A stretch of 64,000 nt of DNA from Dermatophagoides farinae (Eukaryota; Arthropoda; Arachnida; Sarcoptiformes; Pyroglyphidae), in NCBI RefSeq assembly GCF_024713945.1, contig NC_134685.1:2103001-2167000 (forward strand), given 5' to 3'. The notes under the pieces were generated by a model, which ran no database searches, was not told where the DNA came from, and saw only the letters and a program-made list of their open reading frames with translations. How positions within the stretch are numbered: position 1 is the stretch's first letter; each line of letters begins with the position of its first letter. Shown in pieces: positions 31,155-42,316 of the stretch. A program made the translations under genes and the position numbers.

Positions 31155-34100
31155 TTTGAAACAAATTTTTATTTTTATTTTTATTTTTTTTTTGCTCTAA
31201 CGAAATTCCAAGAATCGCCCATTGATGATGATGAGGTTTTTTTCTTATTTTCGAACTTACATTTTTTTTTATTTTTTCTCTCCTAAATTCAACCAATGGA
31301 ATGTGAACAAAACAAAACAAAAAATTAGCTTTTAAATTATGATTTTTGGATTTAAATTTGGAATTTTTATGTGCATTATTACCACCACAACTACCACCAC
31401 CACTGCCAAAGCCTGGTCTAGTTATTAGATTGATTATTATCATTATTGATCGATTGTTTGGAAACAACTTGATATTGAGGGGGTGGGAAAAGGGAATAAT
31501 TGGGTGATTTATTCAATTTCATCAATAATATTAATACATACTGTATGATGAATTCAATCTGCAGAGAGATTTTCAATAAAAAACAACAACAACAGCAACT
31601 ATTGAATATCATAATGGATCCATTATTCGAATGGATAATAATCATAATCATTGATGATGATGATGATGAAAATTCAATTTTTAAACTTTGAAATCATCAT
31701 CATCATCGTTATTATTAAAGTTCAAGCAATGAAATGACTGTGAAATGTTTTCTTTCACAAATCTTTTTTTTTCCAACTGTTTGTTTGTTTGTTTTTCTTC
31801 GATTCAATCATCGACAAAAAAAACAAAATAAAGAAATGTTGTCAATACAAATTGATTGCAAATCAAATAGCAGCATATTGTCCATTGGTCATAATTTCTT
31901 TAAAAAAAAATGATGATTAGAACCGATTCGATTGAGTACTGCTATCGATGATTATTAATGGTAATTGTAATGTTGGTGGTAGTGGTGGTGGTGATGATGA
32001 TTTATAAATGATGTTCCGGTTGATTAACACACACACACAGAAGTCTATAATGTAAATTATATTGACTTTGCCGTTACCGGAACACTGAGAGAAATCCATG
32101 ATAAGGTTGAACCTAGACCTGTCATTTTTAATTTAAACTTTTCATTTCGTTATTCTTTTCCAAATTTTTTTTTGGCTGCAACTGACATTTATGTAAGTGC
32201 ATGTGTGTATATTTGATTCGATCCAGAACTTTGGATCACACACACACACACACACACACAGCTGCAAAAAGTTTTTTTCTCCTCTCTCTCTCGTTTTTTG
32301 ATGATGATGATGGTGGTGGTGGTCGATACAAAAAAAAAATTTTTTTTTTTTTTTTTTTTGATTGTCCGAAAAGTTTTCTGGATTGCCAAAAATATTATAG
32401 CCAGAAATATTATATTCCATAATAATTCCAATTTCACTAAACGATCAAGAATAAGCAATAGAAAGGCATAAATTGAACAATTTCCAATCGATTAAATATT
32501 TTCCACTGTTTTTTTTCCAATATATATATACACTACTTGATGAAATTTTGGATCATTTTCTTGATTTCCAATGATGATGATGATGGCTGGAAAAAAAGGG
32601 TAAATGTGTGCAATTGTGTAAAATGAAAATAAAAATGAAAAAAAATTCTGCAGAAAATCGATTCAATTGTTTGAAATGTTTTTGTTCCACATACACACAC
32701 ACACACACACACACAAATACTGCAATTATTGTATCGCAATGGGACCAAATACCAAACATTGGATATTGCGATAAGAAATGAAAATTTTCTTGACTTGAAT
32801 TGTTTTAAGTGTTTCTGAAATTTTTTTTTTTTTGTTTTGGTTAGTTGTTGGAATCGTTTTTAGCTAATAATTATTATCTGACAATGAACAACAACAACAA
32901 ACAACAACAACAACGACAACAACAACAACAAACTGAATGGTTATCATTCTAGAAAGCAAATTTTTCATGGATGTTATGTGTGTGTGTGTGTGTGTGGATG
33001 GATGTGAATCAAAATTTGATTTGAACAAATTTTCCATTCAAAATGTTGAAAATGTTATTCAAGTGGAAATGAAAAATAAGACCCATAATCAATCAAATGG
33101 TGAAACTGAAAAAACTATAGTGGGGAGATAGTTTTTTTTGTTGTTGTTCCCAAAATTTTAATTCGATTCTCAAATTCTTTGGTTTTTTTGTTTGTTTGTC
33201 TTGTTTTTGACATTTTCCAACGAATTTTTTTTTGGCGAACGAAAAAATTTATTCAGACTAGAATTTTTTTTTCATGGGGGATTCTTGGAAACAATTTCTG
33301 TAAAATTCACTTCAAAAATGTTTGGTTGTTCGGTTGTTTTGGTTTTGATTGAGTTGATCCAGAGAGATTTGTTTGAAGCCAAAAACAAAATTGGATTGTT
33401 GTTGCCATTTTTTTTGCGATTTAATTGTGCACATTGATTGTCTACGAAAGAGATAGAGAAAGAATAAAATAAGAAATAAAACAAAAGTCAATCAACAACA
33501 ACAACAACAACAACAACAACAAACGATAGTAAACATAAACAATCAAATAATAAAACAACAACAACAACAACAACTACAATATCAAATCCAAAAAAAAAAG
33601 TTTTAAATTTCCATGGAATAATCCATATAGATATAGCGATAGTGAATGTATCATAAAACCAAAACAAGAATATTCCTCTTGTTTGTTCATCATTTTGATG
33701 AAATTTTTCACTCTCGTTGTTTTTGTTGTTGTTGTTGTTTTTTTTTGTTGGTCACCGGAGACCAAACACAATAAAACGGCAACAACAACAACAACGTCTG
33801 AACACACACAAGAAAATATTGATGAATTTCCGGCTTTACAACTTACGACCATATTTGTTTGTTGTAATGGAAGAAAAAAATACAATGAAAAAAAAACTTT
33901 TTTTTTTCATTCACTCCATGTTGATATTTGTTGTTGGTTGGTCGGTCAGTCGATCGGTTGGTCAGTTAGTTGGTTGGTATGTTGCAAAATGAAATCAAAT
34001 TTTCTCCAAAATATTTTATCAATCAAGTTTTTTTTTGTTATCTTTGGTCTTTCAATTCTTAAAAGTTTTCACTACAATCAACGACAAACCAAAAAAAAAA

Positions 34101-35711
34101 AACAGAAATTCTTTATCCGAATCCGGAAACTAAATTATTGTCATTGTTCATCATCATCATTTTTTTTTGGTACCAAATAAATAAAGCAACAAATAACGTA
34201 ATCAAAATGAAACAAATAAAATGACGACAAAGTTGATGACAATGATGATGATGATGATGATGATAAAAAACAACACAGAAAAAACGTTTTTTTTTCTTGT
34301 TCATCATCGAAACTAAGTAGAAACAAAAAAAACTTTTTCAATACAATTTTGTTCAACAGACAACAAAAAAAACTGACCAGGATTGATGTGTACAGTAAAA
34401 ATGATGATGATGATGAAGGAAAAGCAAACGGTTCACAGAAAGAGAGAATTTTCAAAGTTTCGGTATTTGTGTGTGTGTTTGGTAGAAATAATTTCACTTT
34501 TTTTTTCATTTACTGCCACAGAAACTTTCTTTATGGTTGATTCAATTCGTAGTTATTTTGTGTTTGTTTGAATTTGGTTGAATTCTTTTTTTGTGTGTGG
34601 GGGAGGGGGGGAGTTGAGAAAAAAAATTTCAAAAGTCAAACACAACCACGTAGAATTGTATCAATTTCATTTTTTCATCACATATATAAATCTTATTTGC
34701 ATATACCACCAATCTATCGAAATCGATACACAACCACCATACCATACCATACTATTGATGATGAACAATAACCAACAATAAAGTCGACAACGATTGTCTA
34801 TGTCTGTGTGATGTGTTCATCATCGACATTCGATGTTTTCATAAAAGGTTGTGTGTTCCAGAATTTCATCATCATCATCATCATCATTTGGTAGCTGTGA
34901 TAGAAATAATGATTTTTTAACGACTTTTCAACAAATCACATTATTGTGTGTGTGTCCGTATAACCATCAAATCAATGTTTTAAGCCTTGTACTATTAAAC
35001 TATTGTCCCAATGGCTTTACGACGACGATGACGACGACAATAACGAAAAAAATAGATTAGAATTGAATTGAAGTAAATTTTCAACAAAAAAAAAAATAAA
35101 AAAATAAAAACTCACTTTTTTTCATTGTTGAAATGAATTCAATTCGGTGGGGGCAGAATCGGGTTGTAGTTTAATGAAACAAAACAATTTTTCATTTTGC
35201 TCCCACCACCATCGTACCATCACCACCACGCACAAAATGAAAAATGATTCAAAATGTCAAATGTTTTTTTTTTGTTTCATTTCACAAACTTTGACCTCTC
35301 GTGTCTCTCCACCCATCAACCAGTAACCAGTTAAGGATTTTCGATTCTTTTCTTTTCTTCTTTTTTTTCGAATACGAGAAAAAAAAAATCGATACATTGT
35401 TTTTGATGGGCAATGAATCATTCGGTGTAGATTTATATCTCCTTTGAGAATTTTCTTTCACAATTATTTAATGTTAAATTCCTCCATTTTTTTCTATAAA
35501 TGTCAGCATTTATGGTTCCGGGGTCAAATCATTTGGCTTTTACAGAAACAAAAAAAACCGATTCAAAAATCCATTGTATGGGCGGGTATATTTCACATGT
35601 GATTCACTTTTCATCGGTTCTGCACGGTTGATTTTTTCCACATCATCATCATGATCCATTTCGATTGGTGTTGGTGTTGGTATTGGTATTGGTGGTGATG
35701 GTGATTATATA
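31155..35711. other. Intergenic DNA up to the retrotransposon
   Basis: Long T and A runs, TTG/CAA arrays (33,497-33,521, 33,556-33,571), TCA arrays (34,866-34,889), CA tracts (32,236-32,260, 32,692-32,715) and GGTC/TTGG cryptic repeats (33,930-33,978). Open frames of up to 165 codons here are driven by repeats. From about 35.1 kb microsatellites thin out. No gene was seen. Confidence 0.55.
35708..35711. repeat. Target-site duplication, left copy
   Basis: TATA directly before the 5' LTR matches TATA directly after the 3' LTR (42,313-42,316). Confidence 0.75.
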
Positions 35712-36246
35712 TGTAATGGCCATGCATCCACTCCCATTTATTTCACTTGTTACTTTCTGGTTACCATATTTGGATTGAAATAATGAATATGGGTGAAGAT
35801 AACAATAAGAAGTGAAGGTGACATTAATTAGCTTATTTTTGAAGATATTTCAAGAATTTGGCAATGATTAAATAGGTCATGAAATTATATTTTCTATTTT
35901 CCCTCTTATTATTTCTTTTGCTTTATTTTTGGCAATCTCTTACGCTTTGCATCTTTATTCTTTTGGTATATAAACCATAGACAGACTGAACATTGGGATC
36001 CGTTATTTCGCCGTTCATTTTCATCTAATTTTATTCTATTTTAATAAATTTTGTTCAATGTCTAAAACGTGTATTTGATGATCATTTATTTCGAGTTTGA
36101 TTGCGTTTAATGTGATCACCGTCGGTTATTTAGATTTTGGAATAAAACGCGACTCTAGTGGCCGAAATAGTGAGTATTATCAATTCTCAACCCTCGATCT
36201 AGCTGTTAAAAAGTCTGGTAAGGAATAACTTCCGCCAGGTCTTTCA
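35712..36246 (+). repeat. 5' LTR (535 bp)
   Basis: TGTAATGG...CTTTCA. Apart from one substitution and a 2-bp TA indel it is identical to 41,776-42,312. Confidence 0.96.
35967..36048 (+). promoter_or_regulatory. LTR TATA box and AATAAA signal
   Basis: TATATAAA at 35,967-35,974 and AATAAA at 36,043-36,048 define a plausible promoter and polyadenylation region inside the 5' LTR. The 3' LTR copy has TATATATAAA at the same place. The transcription start has not been mapped. Confidence 0.55.
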
Positions 36247-36563
36247 AGCCAACAGGATTCAGTCTAATCTGTGACTGGATTCTACTCTATTGCTTGAGAA
36301 TAATAATACTTATTAGACGAACGTTTTTCCTCTATCTATTTTGTGAGTTGTTGTTATATCAACGTTAACTCCAAATATCTCAACACACATTAATCATTCA
36401 AATATAGCGTCCCAGACCAGGGTTTGGTCCATAATAACACGTGTTACAATTATTGAGTCAAATTTATATTATTTATAATATTTTGGACGCCATAAAACTT
36501 CTCTTGGTAAGTTTTGCTTGTAAATAAATTCTTAATTTGTTTTTTTTAATTTTTCTAATTAAA

Positions 36564-37145
36564 ATGGCCACAACAAGATCACTGACTCATGATCTTATCA
36601 AAACTGCCAAGTTGAAGGTTGATCATGTACACAAGACTTTGTTGGAAATTAAAGATGAGGTTGCTAGAGAACTGACTAGCGACCGTATTCAACAATTGTA
36701 TGTCCATTTGGGAGATCTACGTGATTTAATAGTCAACACTATGTCATTAGTAGATAAAGGGGAGAAAGAAGGTAATAAAGTTCTTCCCATTATTGATTTG
36801 GCTACAACTTGTTTGATAATGATAACAGAACTAACTTCTGAATTAGATTCTAAAGCTGTTAGTAGATCTTTATCTCTTCCAACAAGGTACGAAAATGACG
36901 GTGATAGGATCTCTTCCGTTTATACATCAGGTTTGGTAACACCAAAACATTTCGGAAGAAATCTAGAAATTTCGGATCCAACTACTACAGTTTTTACATC
37001 TTCTGTAAAAACAGTTCACACTGAAATGTTTTCCACACCAGAATCCTTGCCAAACACGAGAGGTTTTATTGCAAGATCACTTGTTTCCAGATTATTTTCA
37101 AGACCTAAATTCCTTGATTTAACTGCTCCAAAAACAATTAATTGA
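36564..37145 (+). CDS. Short intact ORF in gag position of the retrotransposon
   Basis: A 193-codon frame opening MATTRSLTHDLIKTAK and closing KTIN-TGA, preceded by a 5' leader of about 320 bp after the LTR. An in-frame upstream ATG at 36,537 would add nine hydrophobic residues, but 36,564 has the better context (AAAATGG). The N-terminal half is predicted helical, with DRIQQLYVHLGDLRDLIV. The C-terminal half is Ser/Thr-rich. There is no CCHC zinc knuckle and no recognisable capsid major-homology motif, so assignment as Gag rests on position alone. It is the only intact frame of the element, which suggests selection or recent age, while pol next to it is ruined. Confidence 0.6.
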   Translation: MATTRSLTHDLIKTAKLKVDHVHKTLLEIKDEVARELTSDRIQQLYVHLGDLRDLIVNTMSLVDKGEKEGNKVLPIIDLATTCLIMITELTSELDSKAVSRSLSLPTRYENDGDRISSVYTSGLVTPKHFGRNLEISDPTTTVFTSSVKTVHTEMFSTPESLPNTRGFIARSLVSRLFSRPKFLDLTAPKTIN

Positions 37146-37375
37146 GAAATTTAACGTTTTCATAAATATTGGTGAAATTAGCTCAATTAGCATTGTCACC
37201 TGTCGAATTAACCTGATGAATGAAGTTTCCCATCAATTTAAGTTTCTATTGTATAAAGAGTTGTTGATCGGATAAAATATTATTTGGGAAAGGTTTGATC
37301 GGTTTGAATATCGAATTATTTCTATTATCAAAAATTTTAAATTGATTTGTCAATTTAACGGTAAAGTAGAATTTT

Positions 37376-38405
37376 TATCAAAGAATTATTCCAAACAAAC
37401 TAAGGTTGCTAGCTCCATTGAATGAATTGTTAAAGTAAGATCGAGATTTTAATTGGACAGCGGATGTTGAAATAACATTTAATAAATAATTAAAATCTTA
37501 ACATCTGATCTGGTGTTACATATCTTTGATCCTGATAAAGCAGTAATTACTATTACTTTTAAATCCAATGTTAGTATTGGGGCTGTCCTTAAACAAAAGA
37601 TACTGAATTGGATGATGACAGAGATATGTTAACGGTTGGGTATTTCTTTAGAAGATTATAACAGTATAAGATAAATTATTCTGCTTTCGAAAATGAATGC
37701 TTAGCTATAGTTGAATTATCAACATACGGGCATCATTAAATGTATTGGAAAGAATTAATAATTCAAACTAATCATAAGTATTTGAAGTTTTCAACTCAAT
37801 TTTACATCCTCAACCATAGAATTTTGAATTGAGTTTTGGGGCTAAAGTCAATACAATTTTGAAGTTGTATCTAGAATGTCTAAAGCAAAGCAGTTCTAAA
37901 GAAAATAAGGTTACTTCATCATCTCGGCTCGGCAGCAGAGCTATCTAAGATAAATTCATATTGATTTTATTGGAAATTTTAGAGAGTTTTCTCTTAATTA
38001 AGGTATTTTCATGTGACAATAGACACATTTTATTGATACGTTTGGGGAGTAATTTCTAAAACCCAAACGTAAGTGATTTTCAGTGATCAAATAATAAAAT
38101 TATATAAAAAAAAAACTTAGTTCTAAGGCTAGAAGGTCCATTAGGAAATTTTAATTTGATTTGTCCATCACCCCCTGATGTAGTGAAAACCGTTTGTGAA
38201 TCATGAAGATATTGTTTACATAGAAAATATTGATCTGGTAAATTCAAATGAGTTAGTTCCTGAAGAATCCGATGAAGAAGAGGAAGACATACAGTATGAG
38301 CAATCAGAGTTAGAAGACAATTTGATCACAAGAAATTTTGAATTAGTTCAAACACCTGTATCTCCACTTCTCTCAACGACATCGACTTCAATTTCTAACC
38401 AAATT
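37376..38405 (+). pseudogene. Decayed pol: RT connection, RNase H, integrase remnants
   Basis: In shifting frames and interrupted by stops, the order is as follows. LAPLNELLK then DFNWTADVEITF (37,410-37,480) matches the Ty3/Gypsy RT-connection pattern. KILTSDLVLHIFDPDK and SNVSIGAVLKQK (37,491-37,600) match the start of RNase H, but the TDAS motif reads TFKS, losing the first catalytic Asp. NYSAFENECLAIVE and QTNHKYLKF (37,672-37,790) match later RNase H, with TDH reading TNH. IHIDFIGNF (37,954-37,980) matches the integrase core start. An acidic C-terminal tail is open at 38,196-38,405. Protease and the YxDD part of RT were not found, so a large deletion has occurred besides point decay. Confidence 0.85.
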
Positions 38406-38801
38406 TAAACACGTCACAACCAACTAGATTGGCGTTAATGAATCATCTGTTTACCATCATAAATCTCCAATTATATGAATCTATCATGTCCCAAGATAAT
38501 AATAATCGAATAAACAACAACATAAAACAATCAAAACAAATGTTAAATTTTCATCAAGATTTTGTTTTCTTCCAACAGTAGTGAATTCAGTAGTTGTCAA
38601 TGTATATAAATCAAAAATATTTTGCTGTATCATACAGTCAGCATTATATTTCCTCTTTCCTTTCCTATTCACACAAATTCGCCATTATTTTCGTTGATTT
38701 TGAAAAAAAAGAAACATCGACTTGTCTACAGCTTACGTCTATGCACAGATCAACATTCATCTTAAATCATTATAAATGGTAATCAAAGGACACTCGTGTG
38801 A

Positions 38802-38975
38802 AGTTTTACAAGATGGCTAAAGAAACGAAGAATAACCGTTTGGTCTTTTGACATCTTTAATGAAATATGTTATGATGCAGTGTTAAATGTGTTTGATGTA
38901 GTGATTTTATCATCAATAGTTGTAGCATCGATGATATTTGGTGCTTTCGTTAAAAAACCGAATACAAATCTCTGA
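38802..38975 (+). pseudogene. Membrane-segment ORF after pol, env-position fragment
   Basis: A 57-codon frame with RWLKKRRITVWSFDIF, then a hydrophobic segment (VVILSSIVVASMIFGAFV) flanked by Lys, then TGA. Its place behind pol and the single membrane anchor are what would be expected for the tail of an envelope-like third ORF, as in some Ty3/Gypsy lineages. No surface-domain motif was recognised and no initiating methionine was found. It may instead be a captured host fragment. Confidence 0.35.
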
Positions 38976-40276
38976 TCAATCAATAACAGAGATAGAAAAT
39001 AGAAGATTTGTCAAAAGATTTATGAAGATATTTACAAATTGATTTAACATCTAACAACGAACTAATCAAAATAGAATGTGTCTACGTAACCAGATTCATT
39101 TCATCTATATTCAGTGCCAGTATTCTACAAGCAGAATGAAGTATCATTGAAGTATTTGAGTGAAAATCTCCGAAGTTGTTTGCAATTAAAACCACAAATG
39201 AAGATAATTGTTGCTTTATGAAATACACTGGTCTGAATTTCTATTCCCTTTTAAAAGCGTCAGACATTTTCTTCGATTTAATTAATGATTATCAATCGAC
39301 ATTTGTGTTCCATTCAATTAGTAAGAAGAATATTTGTCTAGAAGATATATGGAATCTTTTTCACTGTTTGGGTCAACGTTTCCTTATAAGAGTCAAGTTT
39401 ATGGAATTCAACATGGACGAAACATCATTGAAATGGTTGGTTGATAACATAAAAAAAAAAAAAAAAATATCATCATGACAGAATCTTCATAATCAAACCT
39501 CATTGGTCTTCAACGAAAAACTAGCTGTGAATTAAGTGTGATTGAAAAAAAAAAAAATTTTTTTTTTGCAGTCTAAATTATTTATAATTATAATCATTGG
39601 TTAACATATTTGGCACAGAAACTATTCTTTTTTGTATTGTAAAGAAACAATTTAAATTTATTGTATCGAAACAGTTGAATGTGTTTTAAATGTTTTACCT
39701 TGATTGACAAATTATATTTGTAATGAATTTTCATTCTTTGAAAAGCGAATAAGGAATCAATGAACGGTCAGTCTGGTTTTATACTAAACTTTGTTAGGGA
39801 ATTATTTTAGATCACTTTTCATTTCTTTTCTTTTCTTTTCTTTCTTTTGCTTACTTTTATGTGATCTAAATCTTTTCTCAACCCCTACCCCTTTTCTTTT
39901 GCTTCTCATGTATGATATGCTTTTCATTTTTATCAATGTTTACTCATCGAACAAAGAAGATTTTCTAACAAACTTCCAACGTCACTCTCTCTCTTCTAAG
40001 TTGCTTGAAACAAACTACGATGTTTTGAATTGAATATTGTTTTCAACAATTTTTCAATTTAATGGAATTTGTCCATTTCAAATTTCTTTCGTATTGTTTT
40101 TGGAATCTGTTCCTGATAATGGAAAATATAACGATTCATCACAATTCATTATACGTTATATTTTGAAATCAATAATATTGTTGTCATTGGTGACTACCGA
40201 TTTTTATCAGTCTATGATGATAAAATATAAATTGTTGGATACCATTGAAGAAATTCTGAAATCATTGAATATTCTC

Positions 40277-40307
<31 letters not shown>

Positions 40308-41761
40308 TTGAGTGTTCATCTTTGTTTTGAACTAATAGTGAATGATTCATCATTAATTTCATCAATTTACTTTTCAAGATTATTGATCTATCGTAATGAT
40401 AGATATTAAATCTTGGATTAATAATGATTGAAATCGTTATTTCAATCCAGAATATGAGTTATATTCATCAAATATTGAATTGTTGAAATTGTTCATCACC
40501 ATCATTTGATTTAATATCATCACCATCAAAAATTTAAAATTATAGTTTTGTTCAGTGATATTGAATAAGATTTTTTTCAAACGATCTTGGAATTTATCCA
40601 CAATGTTAAAGCAGAAATTTTGGAAAAGAATGATTAATCATGTTGGTCATGATTTAAAATCATTTGAAAATCATTTTTCGAAATTTAATTGATCAATCGA
40701 TTCAAATTATCAAAGTCAAACTTTGGCCATATGAAGAATTTATAAACAATATTTTCAAAATTGATAAAAATCGTGATAATTTTATAAAATGCTATTTCAA
40801 TCATAATTGTGAATTGTTTTACAGAATATCAAAATATGTGAATTATTTACCATCACTATCATCATTACCATTAGTTTTGTTAACTTCATAATCCATAAAA
40901 AAAAAGTGATTCCTGAATATGTTTCCAAATCAAAAACAATATCAACACCCTCACAAAAGTTCACAACGACAACTTTATTGTCATCAATTATTGTTTCGTC
41001 AATAATAACGACGATTATGAATGATAATGGAATAATCAATGTTTGTGAGAAGGATACTTCAATTTAAAAAAAAAAAAAAAAAACGTTTAATTCAACGAAC
41101 TGAATGACTGAAGTGTTTCATTTAAAAAAAAAAACCATCTGAAACATCAATTTTAAGTTGTTATCCAGTTATCAAATCAATATCCTCGAAATCGATTATA
41201 ACCATGAACAAACTTAAAGTTTTCACCTATCTTGAAATTAACTACGAGGAAATCTAAAGTTCCTGTCCATTTTGACAATCAAAACCATGAAATTGAAAAT
41301 AAATAAATCATCAACATCAAAAAAATTAATCCTGAATTTGAAACCTGAAGAATCTAATAAATTGATTCATCAAAGTAATTTGAAAATTCTGAAAAGTTGA
41401 ATCTATGATGATCAACGAAGAGCGTGGAAAATCGATAATCAATATTTTAAAGAAATTCAAATTATTGGAACAATAATTTCTGACATGATCATTTCATTGC
41501 AATTGATCTATTTGATTAAATAATTGAATTCAATTAAAATTAATTGAGAAGAATATGTCATATACCGAAAAATTGGTAATAATTAATAATGATCAATAAT
41601 GAAACAAACAATTCTTCACCTTTGGTAAAAATAGAAGAAGACATAGTGAACCAAAATGAAACAAGCAAGAGTTCAACTGATACATTTGAAAATAAGCTAT
41701 ATCATACACTTTCCTTTTCCTTTTCTTTCTTTGCTCTTTTATTTCCGACCTAATTTCCGTC
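38976..41761 (+). other. Unassigned retrotransposon interior, broken coding-like frames
   Basis: About 2.8 kb without microsatellites but with long, repeatedly broken frames on the + strand: 39,176-39,478, 39,791-40,033, 40,037-40,330 and 40,664-40,891. Readings such as LEDIWNLFHCLGQRFLI and LKSIILLSLVTTDFY are helical and Leu/Ile-rich. Three A-runs interrupt it (about 39,451, 40,278 and 41,066). The texture is that of a decayed coding sequence, not ordinary intergenic DNA of this window. It could be the rest of a third ORF or host sequence picked up by the element. No family is recognised. Confidence 0.5.
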
Positions 41762-41775
41762 AAAGAGTGGGGGGA
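41762..41775 (+). other. Polypurine tract
   Basis: AAAGAGTGGGGGGA, one pyrimidine only, lies directly before the 3' LTR and would prime plus-strand DNA synthesis. Confidence 0.8.
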
Positions 41776-42312
41776 TGTAATGGCCAAGCATCCACTCCCA
41801 TTTATTTCACTTGTTACTTTCTGGTTACCATATTTGGATTGAAATAATGAATATGGGTGAAGATAACAATAAGAAGTGAAGGTGACATTAATTAGCTTAT
41901 TTTTGAAGATATTTCAAGAATTTGGCAATGATTAAATAGGTCATGAAATTATATTTTCTATTTTCCCTCTTATTATTTCTTTTGCTTTATTTTTGGCAAT
42001 CTCTTACGCTTTGCATCTTTATTCTTTTGGTATATATAAACCATAGACAGACTGAACATTGGGATCCGTTATTTCGCCGTTCATTTTCATCTAATTTTAT
42101 TCTATTTTAATAAATTTTGTTCAATGTCTAAAACGTGTATTTGATGATCATTTATTTCGAGTTTGATTGCGTTTAATGTGATCACCGTCGGTTATTTAGA
42201 TTTTGGAATAAAACGCGACTCTAGTGGCCGAAATAGTGAGTATTATCAATTCTCAACCCTCGATCTAGCTGTTAAAAAGTCTGGTAAGGAATAACTTCCG
42301 CCAGGTCTTTCA
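41776..42312 (+). repeat. 3' LTR (537 bp)
   Basis: TGTAATGG...CTTTCA. It differs from the 5' copy by one base and an extra TA in the TATA region. Confidence 0.96.
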
Positions 42313-42316
42313 TATA
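42313..42316. repeat. Target-site duplication, right copy
   Basis: TATA, matching 35,708-35,711. Confidence 0.75.

Larger units (their letters stand above)
35712..42312 (+). mobile_element. Ty3/Gypsy-type LTR retrotransposon, pol-defective
   Basis: A 6.6-kb element bounded by two direct LTRs that begin TG and end CA. It has a 4-bp target duplication, a polypurine tract at the 3' LTR and a short intact ORF in the gag position. Pol remnants are in the Ty3/Gypsy order RT connection, RNase H, integrase. The LTRs differ at one base (T/A at element position 12) and one 2-bp TA indel in the TATA region. By contrast, pol carries many stops and frameshifts and lacks protease and the RT catalytic core. 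No canonical tRNA primer-binding site (TGG...) is seen right after the 5' LTR. The microsatellites typical of the rest of the window are absent inside. The simplest reading is a recent insertion of a non-autonomous element mobilised in trans. LTR gene conversion is the alternative. Confidence 0.93.

Noticed and set aside
33683-34180. 165-codon open frame (+)
   Set aside because: Driven by TTG/CAA arrays and T runs, with no domain. The overlapping frames are equally open.
36247-36300. Primer-binding site after the 5' LTR
   Set aside because: No TGG-initiated tRNA-complementary stretch directly follows the LTR. A TGG at 36,276 is too far to claim.
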